A DNA stretch of 64,000 bases from Nymphalis io (GCF_905147045.1 NC_065913.1:9138501-9202500), one strand, 5' to 3'. Shown: positions 1 through 11,365, counted from the first letter of the stretch. A program made the numbers and translations. The notes: generated by a model from the letters alone, not told the origin.

Positions 1-63
1 AAGGCAAATTGGTGACCCCGACGTGATTCAGTCAGTTTATACGAAATTATAAGTGATTATAAA

Positions 64-903
64 ATGACTAGTGAAAATAGAACACCATGAGCCAGCACAG
101 CATCCGAGTTAGCAACAGTCACAGTGTCATCAAGAATCCCTGAGTTTTGGTGCGATCAAGCTCGCTTATGGTTTGTGCAATGTGAAGCCATATTAACACC
201 TCAAAAACTAAGCGACGAAGCGAAGTTCAACTTAGTCGTCACGAAGCTGGGAAAAGACGTAATACAACAAGTCAGAGACATTCTACTTTAGCAACCCCAA
301 ACGAAGAAATATGACATCCTAAAATCGAGATTATTAGCAGTGTACGAAGAATCAGAAAATCGTCAACTCCAAAAACTTTTGAGTGAAATCGACCTTGGCG
401 ATGAGAAACCATCTCAACTTTTGAGACGCATGCGAGATTTAGCCAGGAGGAAAATTCCCGACGAAACGCTGAGTATCATGTGGCAAGGTCATTTGCCAGC
501 CGCAGTACGCTCCGTCCTTGCCGTCACTGATGTAAAAGATTTGGAAAATTTGGCTACTATTGCAGACAAAATGATGGAAAATACAAGGCCTATTCAAATA
601 GCGGAGGTTAGTAGTAAACCGTCGACGTCAGCTGATAACCTTTCCGTGTTGCAAGCACAGGTGGCTCAGTTATCTTTACAAGTGATGGAATTGCAGAACA
701 TTCAAAGATTTCAAAACAAAAAACTAAATTATAATATTCATAATCGCTACCGATCAAAACCCCGTGGCCGTAATATGATACGACGTAAGTCACGGAGCGC
801 CGATGATCTTTGCTACTATCATGCGCGATTTCGCCATAGAGCTAACAAATGTACAGAGCCGTGCGCATGGAATAAAAAAAATACCCAGAACAAGGAAAAC
901 TAA
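64..903 (+). pseudogene. Ty3/Gypsy gag remnant with in-frame stops
   Basis: One frame from the ATG at 64 reads as a retrotransposon Gag, the RNA-binding structural protein of the particle, but has stops at 88-90 (TGA) and 289-291 (TAG). The N-terminal part has the FWCDQARLWF type of motif usual for these Gag proteins. The C-terminal part has a zinc-knuckle-like CYYH followed by CTEPC (about 814-870). The first 40 bases (ggtgaccccgacgtgattc) look like a leader or primer-binding region. Protease follows directly in another frame, the usual Gypsy order. No 5' LTR is inside the window. The copy is dead. Confidence 0.75.
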
Positions 904-908
904 ATAAG

Positions 909-3380
909 GTGCAGTCAGTGGCGGATGTCTGCACCCTTTTACCATGCCACCGCCTTTGCGTGACCGACTTAAACAGTGGTCTACGTTTTTTGGTGGACAC
1001 GGGAGCCAACGTTTCTGTTTTGCCAGCCGTTAAAAAACCCTACAGACACAGTGATAGTGACAGTTATAGACTTTATGCCGCGAATGGGAGTGAAATACGA
1101 ACATATGGAACTAAGCGCTTAGAGTTAAATTTAAAATTAAGAAAACCACAAAGCAAAGAAGAAATTATCATTGCCCAAAACGGGCAGGTAAATCAGGCGA
1201 ACACAAGCCTACTGCACGAGATTACGTATGATAAATTAAACCTTATAGTCATGCTAATCATCACGGCTGTCATCACTGTCACCTGTTTAATACATTTAGT
1301 TAATGCTAAGTTATGTCAAATTGATTGGGAATTGGAGCTATCTCCGTTTAAAGATGTCGATATGGCTGTAGCTAAATTTTATGACTTACTGGAAATTATA
1401 ATTCAATCTACTGTACCCAAAACAAAACCTCGTAATTTAAAATATCCTTCTTGGTTTACACGTAACTTGATTAAACTTATCGCTGAACGCAACAAAATTC
1501 TCAAAAGGTACAAACTATACAAAAACCCTAGAGATCAATTAGAACTTCAGTTGAGCAATGATAGGGTGGAGTCTTTGACAGCTTCTTGTTATCGTATGCA
1601 TATCTTAAGTACAGAAGAATCGGTTCTTAAAAATCCTAAGAAATTTTGGTCTCTTGTAAAGGATCATCGTGGTGAATCTTCAGATCTTCCTAGAGAAATG
1701 TTCCTCAATAATATGACAGCAAATACAGGAGAAGATATTTGTAATCTTTTTGCTTCACAGTTTGCGTCAGTCTATTCCCCACATGGTCAAGGTCGTATAT
1801 CATATCCAGCAGATTGTTTTCCCCAATTTTGCTTAAGTAAAATTTCTTTGACCGAACGTGAAATATCTAAAATCTTAAAATCCGTTGATATTAGCAAAGG
1901 ACCTGGTCCTGATGGAATTCCTCCATTATTTATTAAAATGACTAGTAAGTACTTAACACTTCCTTTAAAAATCCTTTTTTCAAAATCACTCGAATCTGCT
2001 AAATTTCCTACAATATGGAAATCTGCCAATGTTGTTCCTATTTACAAAAAAGGCGACAAGCGTAATATCAAAAACTATCGACCTATCTCAATTTTAAGCG
2101 TTATTCCAAAACTTTTCGAAAAGCTCATTTGCCCAATTGTAACCAAATATTTCAAAAATATCCTCTCTACACAACAACATGGCTTTATGCAAAATAAATC
2201 AACATCGACTAATTTATTAGACTATGTTATAGACCTGTCCGAAAACGTTGATCACAAGACTCAAATTGATGCTATTTACACGGATTTTACGAGCGCATTC
2301 GACAAAGTTAGCCATACAATCATACAATCTAAGCTTATGTATTACGGAATCCATGGTAATTTGCTGAATTGGTTAGTATCCTACTTAAATAACCGATCTC
2401 AACGGGTGATTACTCACGGCTATTCATCTTTTGCATTTGTTCCCACATCCGGGGTACCCCAAGGATCCCATTTAGGTCCAATTCTTTTTTTAGTTTTTAT
2501 TAATGATATAGTAGACAGCATTAAATTTAGCAAATGCTTAATATTCGCCGACGATCTCAAAATCTACAGACCTATAAAAACGTTATCCGATTCTGACCTT
2601 CTCCAAGCAGATATAGACGCTATCGCTAGCTGGTGCAATAAAAATAACATGGAATTAAATGTTAAAAAATGTCTTCATATAAAGTTTACAAGACGCAGAA
2701 AACCGATATTATCTAAATACTCTATATCTGGCGATCCTTTATCCGAGGTTAATTCAATTCGAGACTTAGGTGTACTTATCGATAGCAATTTAAATTTTAT
2801 TAATCATCTAGACAAAATAATATCAAAAGCTTGGAAAATGTTAGGATTTGTAAAACGAACATGCAAGGATTTTAAGAATATTCGCTCATTGCTCTGCATT
2901 TATAATTCTCTTGTACGTTCCAATTTAGAGTATGCATCAAATATATGGAACCCTTTTTATAACACTCATATCGAAAGACTAGAGCGAATACAACAAAATT
3001 TTACCTGTTTTCTTGCATACAAGGATACTAGTTGTCCTTATCGCGCTAACTACAACAATAGGCTAAAACATTTTAAAATGATATCACTTAAAAGTCGCCG
3101 TGAAATCAGCGATGTTTTGACCCTACACAAACTGATCCATGGTCAAATAATGTCATCCGAACTACTTCAGCAAATCAATTTAGTTGTTCCCCGCAAAATT
3201 CCTAGACACCCAATAAAAAAACCTTTTAGAACTACAGTTTTTAAAACAAATTTAGGTAAACATGCACCCCTCAACAGAATAATTAATTCTTATAATGAAT
3301 ATTCTTCTAACGGCAATATCGACATCTTTGCCCAAAGCAAGCCAACTTTTGTGAAGCTCTGTAAAGATCTCATAGTATAA
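909..3380 (+). pseudogene. Chimeric ORF: Gypsy protease fused to LINE reverse transcriptase
   Basis: This is a single open frame of about 823 codons made of unrelated parts. Codons 1-80 are a retroviral-type aspartic protease with the active-site motif LVDTGANVSVLP. About 1145-1310 encodes a stretch with one strongly hydrophobic segment of unknown origin. From about 1310 it is the connector and reverse transcriptase of a CR1/Jockey-group LINE: SKGPGPDGIPP, YTDFTSAFDKVSH, GVPQGSHLGP and the catalytic FADD box. The LINE endonuclease is missing, so this is a 5'-truncated LINE inserted in a Gypsy remnant, with the frame open by chance or by selection. The first codon may be internal to an older reading frame. 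Its RT resembles the ORF at 30026-32857. Confidence 0.75.
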
Positions 3381-3690
3381 CTTTAAAACCATTTTATTCA
3401 TAAATTAATTAATTATTTCAATCCTTGTAGATTTTTGTTGTTGTATTTCAATTTTATTTTATGTTTTGTTTAATTATCTATAATTTATTTATCTTTTTTA
3501 ATTTTTAGTTAAGACATAATTAGGTTAGTATAGTCTTATCTTAAGGTCAATGTTGTTTACACCTGTAATGATTTATTCACCTAGATTTAATACCCTGTAT
3601 CTAATGCTAAGTGAATGTGTTAGTGATAAGTCGATGGTGTAACTATTTCCAATAAATAAATAAAAAATAAATAAATAAATAATATGTTGG
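1310..3690 (+). mobile_element. 5'-truncated CR1/Jockey-group LINE
   Basis: The 3' part of a non-LTR retrotransposon covers the connector, reverse transcriptase and C-terminal domain. After the stop at 3380 there is an AT-rich 3' UTR and a tail of repeated aataaa units (about 3650-3685), as expected for target-primed reverse transcription. The 5' boundary is estimated from where protein similarity to the LINE at 30.0-32.9 kb starts. No target-site duplication was identified. Confidence 0.7.
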
Positions 3691-3960
3691 AGATACTGCA
3701 AACAAAAGTACACTAAGTACCTGAGAAGAGAAATCCAGGGGTTGCGCGCTAGCCGTAGATATCGCGACCCGCCTCATCCACCTCACTCAGTGCCAACATA
3801 CTCCGTGGCGTAAAAAGTGAACTCGTGTTGTGCAATTAATAAATATGAATAAATAAATGTGCTAAAAATAGTGAAGTTACAATTTAACTGTTGTAATCGT
3901 AGGTATATTGTGTCGTGTATTGTATCTTTAAATTTAAGAATATACCCATTTATACATAAT
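3684..3960 (+). other. Possible LTR remnant after the LINE tail
   Basis: The segment starts with tgttggagatactgc directly after the LINE tail, is GC-richer than its surroundings, and carries aataaa signals near its end. This fits a 3' LTR of the Gypsy remnant that begins at position 1. No second copy lies in the window, so it cannot be confirmed. From 3960 to about 4195 I see only AT-rich DNA with a T-run and no gene. Confidence 0.3.
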
Positions 3961-4393
3961 TTTTTTTTTTTTTAAATATTTTTAAGGGTTTATTATATTT
4001 AAATTATAGGACATTATATCTCACGGGTTACTCCCCGCACTACGCCATGCTCGTTGTAAGTATGTTTATAATAATATATAAACCTAACACCAGCTCAAAC
4101 TGTAGATCCTACTACTACTATAAAATAATCGGCAAAAAACTAAACTCTTTTGCTACAATTAAACTATGTAAGAGCTTAAATAATACTTATGTAAGAGTTT
4201 AAATAATACCGGCTTAGAATAGTACTCCCCCAATCTCATCCCGTGGGTGTCGTAAGAGGCGACTGAGGGACGGGGAAAAGGGGGGATGGGCAGCAGCGTC
4301 CCCCCTCCCATAAACATCTTACCCCCCCTACTGCGCTCGCCAACACGCCTGCCCAGCGCGGCGAGTATGGGCAAACCCCTCCCTTAATGGCAG

Positions 4394-4870
4394 ATGCGCC
4401 CAAAAAAAAGGCCCCCAGTTACCGGCAAGCCCGCTAGGCCCGACCAAGGTAGCGGTCGCGGTATCGGCAGGGCAGGGGGTGCTAAGAATCACCGGTTCAC
4501 GGCAGGCTACCGTATAAAACGACTGCACATGGCAACGTATAATGGACGCTCGATGAGGCTGGACCATCACCTCGCCGAATTAGAAGTAGAGTTAAGTCAT
4601 ATAAACTGGCATATACTGGGGTTATCTGAAGTCCGAAGACAGGGGGAGGACACGATAACTCTAGAGTCCGGTAACTTACTCTACTTCCGCGAAGGTGATA
4701 ACCTCTCCCAGGGTGGTGTCGGTTTTCTAATCAAAAAGGATCTCATTAGCAGCATTGTGGAAATCAGTAGTGTGTGTGCCATCAAGGCTGCGATTGAGCA
4801 AAATCGGGGATCGAAAGTGTTCGCTCGCAAGTTTGGGAGGCCGCATCTGACAAAACTTAACACTGAAAAT
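4394..4870 (+). pseudogene. RTE endonuclease N-terminus joined to RT connector (internal deletion)
   Basis: The frame encodes the first third of an apurinic-like endonuclease (TYNGRSMRL, LSEVRRQGEDT, YFREGDNLSQGGVGF). It then jumps in frame into the connector normally several hundred codons downstream (AIKAAIEQNRGSKVFARKFG). The endonuclease GDFN and SDH active-site blocks are therefore gone. The same connector is seen in the RTE copy near 20.3 kb, which shows what was deleted. The frame then runs into the leader of the inner RTE copy and ends at 4945. Confidence 0.7.
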
Positions 4871-4941
4871 TTGCCGTGTGGTGACGGCGACGAATATCAC
4901 CACCCCATCTCGTCCCGTGGGGGGCGTAGAAGTCGACCCAA

Positions 4942-7930
4942 GTGAATATACACCAGAGAACGGGCAGCAGCGTCTCTCTGAGTACTATGACTAACTTACT
5001 GCGATCGCCAACCCGTCTGCCAAGCGTGGCGATTATGGCATATCCCCTCATGATTCGCGCAACTAAACCACGGCCCCTAGTCCCCGGCAGCCCTGCTATT
5101 CCTAGCCTTGGTAACAGCTGTGGTAACGGCGGGGCAGGGAGTGCTAAGAATCCCCGGCAGATTTCGTGTTACCAACACCGACGACCTCTGGCCCTGGCAA
5201 CATATAACACGCGTACACTGCGGACCAACGAGAAGATCATCGAACTGGAGGAAGAATTGAGCAGGTTACACTGGGATATCGTCGGATTATCCGAAGTCCG
5301 AAGACAGGGGGTGGATACGATGATCCTGAAATCCGGTAACCTTCTCTATTTCCGAGAGGGCGATCAACTGTCTCAAGGTGGTGTCGGGTTCATAGTCCAC
5401 AAGTACCTCGTTAACAACGTTGTGAAAATCGAGAGCGTGTCGGCTAGGGTGGCGTACCTTATACTTAGAATCACCAAGCGGTATTCTTTGAAGGTCATAC
5501 AGGTATACGCGCCGACTTCGACACACTCCGACGAAGAGATTGAGGTCATGTATGAGGATTTATCTAAAGCCATACATACCAACAAGACTCATTTCACTGT
5601 TGTAATGGGGGACTTTAACGCGAAGCTGGGCAAACGATTCGGTGATGAGTTAAAGGTGGGACCTCATGGAATTGGAGACCGCAACCCTCGAGGCCAGATG
5701 TTGGCCGACTTTATGGAGAAGGAGGGACTCTTTATGATGAACTCCTTTTTCAAGAAGCCAGGTCAGCGTAAATGGACCTGGGTGAGCCCTGATGGGAAAA
5801 CCAAGAATGAGATAGACTTCATCTTGTCGACGAGAAGACAAATATTTAATGACGTCTCCGTGATCAATGCAGTCAAAACTGGGAGCGATCACAGACTCGT
5901 AAGAGGCTCGTTAAATATCAATGTTAAACTCCAGAGGTCCCGACTGATGAAGTCTACGCTCCGACCATCACCTCTTCAAATCCGAAATCCTGAAGCCTTT
6001 CAGCTCGAACTCCAAAACCGATTCGATTGCCTAGCAGACTGCGAGGAAGTGGACACATACAACGACAGGCTTGTGGAAACTGTCCGTACGGCTGGGTCTA
6101 AGACCTTCAAGACCAGCCGTACAAAAGGAACCAAAAAGATCTCTGCCTCTACCCTACGGCTTATGACGAAGACAGGAAAGACGAAAAATGATTCTGACGT
6201 CCCCAGCTGATGCTGCCGGCTATCGGCTGATCAACAGAGAGATTTCAAAGTCTCTAACTCGCGACACTCGCCAATTTAATACAATGCGCATTAAAGAGGC
6301 CATCGAGCGGAACAAAGGCTCTAAAGTGTTCGCCAGAGATCTGTCTGTTGGTCAGAGTCAACTGACAAGGCTGAAAACTGAGGATGGCAGAATAGTCACG
6401 TCAAGATCTGAGCTGTTGGAAGAGGTTGAGAAATTCTACGGTCAGCTGTACACGACAGCTCAATCACCTGTCAGTAGTCATGCTGCAGATCCCAGAGCAA
6501 GACTAACCCGACACTACACTGAAGATTTTCAGGACGTCAGTCTTTTCGAGATTAGAATGGCTCTCGGACAACTCAAAAACAACAAGGCACCTGGTGATGA
6601 TGGTATTACAGGCGGGTGGTATACCGATCCTCAGGGCTCTTCAGAGGCTTTTTAACTCCGTCATTGCCAAAGGTCAAACGCCAAAAGCATGGCACAGAAG
6701 TGTGGTGGTACTTTTCTTTAAGAAGGGTGATAAAACCCTTCTGAAGAATTACAGGCCCATCTCACTGTTGAGTCATGTTTACAAGTTGTTTTCGAGAGTC
6801 ATTACGAATCGTCTCGAGCAAAGGCTTGACGACTTCCAGCCACCCGAACAAGCCGGATTCCGGAAAGGCTTTAGCACCATAGACCACATACATACGCTGC
6901 GGCAAGTTATACAGAAGACTGAGGAGTATAACCAGCCACTTTGCTTAGCGTTTGTGGACTATGAGAAAGCCTTTGATTCGATCGAAACCTGGGCCGTGCT
7001 GAATTCTCTTCAAAGGTGCCAAATTGATTATCGGTATATCAGGGTGTTAAAGTGCTTGTACGAGAACGCCACCATGTCGATCCGACTCCAGGATTGGAAC
7101 TCAAAACCTATCCAACTGCAGAGAGGTGTAAGACAGGGAGACGTGATATCTCCGAAACTGTTTACCGCTGCATTGGAAGATGTTTTCAAGCTTCTGGACT
7201 GGAACGGACTTGGCATCAGTATCAACGGCGAGTACATCACTCATCTTCGATTTGCCGATGACATCGTAATTATGGCCGAGACCTTGGAAGACCTCGGCAC
7301 TATGCTCGATGACCTCAGCAGGGTTTCCCAACAAGTGGGTCTAAAAATGAACATGGACAAGACGAAAATCATGTCGAACATCCATGTTGCACCCACTCAA
7401 GTCAAGGTTGGAAATTCTGCACTCGAAGTTGTAGACAACTATGTCTACCTAGGTCAGACCATCCAACTAGGTAGGTCCAACTTCGAGAAAGAGGTCAATC
7501 GTCGAATTCAACTCGGCTGTGCAGCGTTCGGGAAGCTACACGATTCTCATCCCAAATACCGCAGTGTCTCAAGTCGAAAGTCTTCGACCAGTGTGTGTTG
7601 CCAGTGATGACTTATGGATCAGAGACGTGGTCGCTTACAATGGGCCTCATAAGAAGGCTCAAGGTCACTCAAAGGGCAATGGAGAGGGCTATGCCCGGAG
7701 TTTCTCTGCGAGATCGAATCAGAAATGATGAAATCCGCAGGCGAACCAAAATAACCGACATAGCCCGAAGAATTGCTAAATTGAAGTGGCAGTGGGCGGG
7801 GCACATTGCTCGCAGAACCGACGGCCGCTGGGGCAGAAAGGTTCTCGAGTGGCGACCACGAACCGGAAGACGCAGCGTGGGCAGGCCCCCTACAAGGTGG
7901 ACCGACGACTTAAAAAACGACTTAAAAATG
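4942..7930 (+). pseudogene. Inner RTE ORF, endonuclease plus reverse transcriptase, frameshifted
   Basis: This copy keeps a full endonuclease: TYNTRTL, LSEVRRQG, GDFNAKLG, EIDFI and GSDHR contain the expected Asn, Glu, Asp/Asn and His catalytic positions. The RT has APGDDGIT, FVDYEKAFDSIE, GVRQGDVISPKLF and the RFADDIVI active site. The frame changes near 6190-6210, near 6600-6650 (a short deletion after APGDDGIT) and near 7560-7600, so no full protein is possible. The C-terminal GRPPTRWTDDLK block ends at the junction with the outer element. Confidence 0.8.
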
Positions 7931-7935
7931 AAGGG

Positions 7936-9557
7936 GTCGTTACCTCTAGGCCTGAGATTGTCGGAGAAGTAGAGAGGTTTTATGGGCAGTTGTTCTCTTC
8001 AAGATCGGATAAACCCGTGGGAATCAGTATCGATGACCAGCGCGCCCCTCTTATGCGCCATTACTCCGAGGAGCTCACGGTCGTTGACCAAGGAGAGGTT
8101 AGGGCGGCTCTAGAACAGCTTAAAAACAACAAAGCTCCGGGAGATGACGGAATCACAACAGAGTTGCTTAAGGCAGGCGGGACTCCGGTCCTGAAAGAGC
8201 TAGCAAGCCTCTTTAATTCCGTCATCCAACATGGCAAGACCCCGGAAACGTGGAGCGGGAGTGAGGTGGTACTGTTTTTCAAGAAAGGTGATAAAACCCT
8301 CTTGAAAAACTACAGACCAATCTCCCTCCTGAGTCACGTGTATAAGCTGTTCTCAAGAGTCGTCACGAACTGTCTCGCCAGACGACTTGACGAGTTCCAG
8401 CCCCCAGAGCAAGCCGGCTTTCGATCAGGCTACAGCACCGTGGACCACATCCATACTGTTCGGCAGATTGTGCAAAAGACCGAAGAGTACAATCAGCCGC
8501 TGTGTATGGCATTTGTGGACTACGAGAAAGCCTTCGACTCCATCGAAACCTGGGCAGTGCTCGACTCATTGCAGAGATGTCATATCGATTGGAGATATAT
8601 CGAGGTACTGAGATGTCTGTACAACACCGCTACAATGACTGTCCACATCCAGGACTGTAAGACGAAGGCGATCCGACTGCGCAGAGGGGTGAGACAGGGG
8701 GATGTAATATCCCCGAAACTGTTCACCAACGCGTTGGAAGACGTTTTCAAAACGCTGGATTGGACTAGGTATGGAGTCAATGTAAACGGCGAGTACATCT
8801 CACACCTTCGATTTGCCGACGATATCGTCATCATAGCAGAGTCGCTGGAACAACTCACCGAAATGCTGCGTAGTAAGCGTAGTAAAACTTGGACAAGACC
8901 AAGGTCATGTTCAATAGGCATGTCGTGCCGGGACCGATATACGTCGAGGGGAAACCTCTCGAAGTTGTTAGTGAATATACCTACCTAGGACAGATAATAC
9001 AAGTCGGTAGGAACAACTTCGAGAAGGAAGCCGATCGAAGAATTCGCTTGGGATGGGCAGCATTTGGCAACCTTCGTCAAGTCCTCAAGTCGTCTATACC
9101 GCAATGTTTGAAGACGAAAGTCTTCAACCAATGCGTCTTACCTGCCATGACATACGGTGCCGAAACGTGGACACTAACTGCGGGACTAGTCCACAAATTC
9201 AAAGTTGCTCAGCGTGCTATGGAGCGAGCTATGCTCGGAGTATCTTTGAAGGATAAGATCAGAAATGAGATTATCCGGAAAAGAACCGGAGTCACCGACA
9301 TAGCTTGCAAAATTAGCAGGCTGAAGTGGCAGTGGGCTGGTCACGTATGTCGTAGAACCGAAGGCCGTTGGAGCAGACGAGTCCTAGAGTGGAGACCGCG
9401 AATCGGCAAGCGCAGCGTAGGGCGCCCTCCAGCCAGGTGGACCGACGACCTTAAGAAGGTGGCGGGCACCAACTGGATGCGGAAGGCGGAGGACAGGGAG
9501 CTTTGGCGCACCTTGGGAGAGGCCTATGTTCAGCAGTGGACAACGATTGGCTGTTGA
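7936..9557 (+). pseudogene. Outer RTE reverse transcriptase and C-terminus, frameshifted
   Basis: The frame resumes at GVVTSRPEIVGEVERFYGQL and carries APGDDGITTELLK, FVDYEKAFDSIE, GVRQGDVISPKLF, RFADDIVII and the C-terminal GRPPARWTDDLKKVAGTNW. A deletion and frame change near 8865-8890 separates 7786-8988 from 8889-9557. The stop is at 9555-9557. It is very close in sequence to the minus-strand copy at 18786-20633, so the two are recent relatives. Confidence 0.8.
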
Positions 9558-9575
9558 TTGATTGATTGAAGAGTT

Positions 9576-9925
9576 TAAACACAATTTTTTATCATATTTA
9601 TAAACCCTTATCGAGCAATACGTCTTATTAATGAAAGTTTTTTAAGAGGGAGAGTTGGTTCCTCCTAACTGGCCTAGGCCAGTCTGGGTACGGGCTGCGG
9701 GGTTGCCCCCTAACCTGTCGTGTCTTTAATTTTTGGCCCATAGGGGCCAGGGTCACAGCGACCCAGTGGCTGTAAGTTTTTTAATTCAGCTACAAGATAA
9801 TATTATAGATGGCACTGTAGTCATATTATCAACTTATACTATAAACTTATACTATAAAGTTCAAAAGTCGATTCTGGACACCATAGACAATGTAGACGAG
9901 GAAATCAAAAAGTATGAGGAGTGAG
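9576..9925. other. No recognisable gene
   Basis: There is a GC-richer stretch at about 9660-9770 and an open frame at 9733-9924 of about 63 codons ending KYEE. I do not recognise it. It has no splice context I can support and is probably non-coding. Confidence 0.4.
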
Positions 9926-9964
9926 TAGCTTCACAAGCCTTTATTTAACCCGAAGTGTTTCTGG

Positions 9965-10240
9965 GTGAACTCTTATGTATGACCTTAAAACGAGTTCCAT
10001 ACTATTGGTAATGGTAATAGTATTGTCTATAGCTACGCCAACCACCCTTGCTAGATACTTGCCTTTCACGCCAAAGGTTGTGGGTTCGGTTCCCACTCAG
10101 GACAGACAATTGTGTGCATTAACATGTCTGTTTTTCCTGAGTCTGTGTGTAATTGTCTATACAATAGTATATCAGTTGTCTGGTTGCCATAGTACAAGCT
10201 CTGCTTAGTTTCGGATCAGATATATATATATAGTTGAACG
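9965..10240 (+). repeat. tRNA-headed SINE, family A
   Basis: The head carries a B-box-like gggttcggttccc and an A-box-like region before it (ccaaccacccttgctagatac). The body has the family's catgtctgtttttcctgag segment, and a TA dinucleotide run follows at 10219-10232. The SINE is also in the matching place in the right arm (47180-47480), so it predates the duplication. Confidence 0.7.
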
Positions 10241-10266
10241 CAAATCACAGTAGTGTCGGCCGGCAG

Positions 10267-10372
10267 GGTGGCCGTGTTCCCGGTGAGCTGCGTGCGCGGC
10301 GCCGGCCTCAACGCGCTGCACGCGTGCCTGCTGGCGCTGGCGCCGCGCCGCGACCTGCAGCGCCCCGAGGAC
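10267..10372 (+). CDS. GTPBP2: GTPBP2-type GTPase exon (end of G domain), left copy
   Basis: The exon encodes VAVFPVSCVRGAGLNALHAC and on to PRRDLQRPED. This matches the vertebrate GTPBP2 segment around TPIFTLSSVSGESLDLLKVF. That segment lies at the end of the GTP-binding domain, just before the beta-barrel domain that links it to translational GTPases. The acceptor is ggcag before 10267 and the donor is gtgagt after 10372. The exon starts in phase 2 and ends in phase 0. The GC content is far above the surroundings. The CAG (Gln) codon that is TAG in the right copy is intact here. Exons for the G domain proper are not upstream on this strand; an RTE nest is. The protein binds GTP and is related to mRNA-surveillance and ribosome-rescue GTPases; that role is family knowledge. 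Confidence 0.8.
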
Positions 10373-10452
10373 GTGAGTGAACCATATGTTGCGCAGTTGA
10401 CTAGTATCCTTTTTATTAAATTATAAATGTTATAATTTATGTCACTTTACAG

Positions 10453-10567
10453 GAGGCGTGCGAGTTTCAAATAGACGAAATTTTCCACGTAGGGGACTCG
10501 ACGGGGCCCGTCGTGGGGGGACTGCTCGCGCGAGGGCGACTCTACGAGGGCGACGAACTTATCATAG
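10453..10567 (+). CDS. GTPBP2: GTPBP2-type exon (first strands of domain II), left copy
   Basis: This encodes EACEFQIDEIFHVGDSTGPV and then VGGLLARGRLYEGDELIIG, matching the family pattern TEFQVDEIYTVPxVGTVVGG. It forms the first strands of the EF-Tu-like domain II. The acceptor is ttacag and the donor is gtgcgt, with a phase-1 end. It is 81 bp from the previous exon. In the right copy, three residues differ (GDSTVPV, RRRLFEG), which is closer to the family at the Val-Pro-Val position. Confidence 0.85.
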
Positions 10568-10640
10568 GTGCGTTGCGTTCTGTTAGTTGTGAGATGAATA
10601 GAGCGACGTATATTTAACACCCCCCCCCCCCACCCCGCAG

Positions 10641-10870
10641 GACCTCTGGAGTCCGGCGAGTTCGCGGAGATATCCTTGCTCAATATATACCGCAACCGCG
10701 TCCCGTGCGGCAGCGTGCGCGCGGGACAGTCGGCGTCGCTGGGCCTGGGTCGCTTCCCGCCGGGACTGCGGCAGGGCATGGTGCTGCTAGCGCGGCCGGG
10801 GGGCTACGCCGCGGGACACGAGCGGCCCACCTTCGGAGGCTGTCCGCCCGGGACTTGCAGAGGACGACAG
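10641..10870 (+). CDS. GTPBP2: GTPBP2-type exon (domain II to III), left copy
   Basis: It encodes GPLESGEFAEISLLNIYRNR, then VRAGQSASLGLGRFPPGLRQ and GMVLLARPGG, equivalent to GTPBP2 SIQRNRSACRVLRAGQAATL and LLRKGMVMVSP. The acceptor is ccgcag after a C-run at 10620-10630. The donor is gtgggt, phase 0. The last 20 codons (HERPTFGGCPPGTCRGRQ) have no clear family match and take the place where domain III should begin. The right copy reads FVEISVRTIYRNR at the start, nearer to the family. Confidence 0.85.
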
Positions 10871-11139
10871 GTGGGTCGCTAATTCAAACCTTATTACTAA
10901 ATAAAAACTTACATTTATTTAAGACAGAATATATATACGCGGCCAGTAGTGCTATTCTAGAATTTTAGATTCATCACTCTCCGGTGAAATGTTGACATGA
11001 TGATGATGAGTGAGAGAATGTTCTTACAGAGTAGCCATACTGGTTGTAGCTTTATGTTTAAAATTATATTATACAAACGATTTAAAAAGGCCTTTTTGAA
11101 TAACGTTTCTACCGCCATGGCAATACTTAGTATTATTGT

Positions 11140-11320
11140 GTGCTAGTTTGAAAGATGAGTTAGACAGTGTAACTATAGGCACAAGAGACTTAATATCTTA
11201 GTTCCCAAGGTTGATGGCGCATTACGATGATAGGGGTGGTTAATAGACTGTGACAAAGTCTATGGGTAGTGACGACCACTTACCATAAGGTGGTCATTTG
11301 CCAGCGTACCTATACGAAAT
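11140..11320 (+). repeat. Interspersed repeat D fragment
   Basis: Fragment of a repeat seen many times in the window. It has the block acaagagacttaatatctta, ttggtggcgcat, and the end gtgaccacttaccat. The same blocks occur at 12400-12668, 24478-24784, 27925-28195 and 33805-33955. From 11084 to 11365 nothing else is visible. Confidence 0.65.
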
Positions 11321-11365
11321 TAAAAAAGTCATATATTTTTTTATTTTCAAAATTCATCGTTACAG

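Larger units (their letters stand above)
4195..9575 (+). mobile_element. Nested RTE-clade LINEs (one inside another)
   Basis: The outer RTE element is split in two: 4195-4875 (5' leader and endonuclease start) and about 7930-9575 (RT and C-terminus). Its Lys-Thr-Glu-Asn junction breaks off near 4870 and resumes near 7935 with a related base string (acttaa...tgaa) on both sides, which could be a decayed target-site duplication. The inner RTE copy fills 4876-7929. Both end in the GRPPxRWTDDLK block that marks this RTE family. The outer copy has a 3' tail of attg repeats at 9553-9566, the same tail as the RTE at 18775-20658. Confidence 0.75.
9926..11083 (+). repeat. Left arm of inverted duplication, block 1
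   Basis: This block recurs in reverse orientation at about 46302-47506. Both contain the same SINE, three exons of identical length (106, 115 and 230 bp) and the intervening introns. They differ by scattered substitutions and indels, so they are diverged copies, not an identical artefact. The left edge is at gtagcttcacaagcc. The right edge is near acaaacgattta. Confidence 0.85.

Noticed and set aside
9733..9924. 63-codon open frame ending LDTIDNVDEEIKKYEE
   Set aside because: No start context, splice sites or family match. Short enough to occur by chance in AT-rich DNA.
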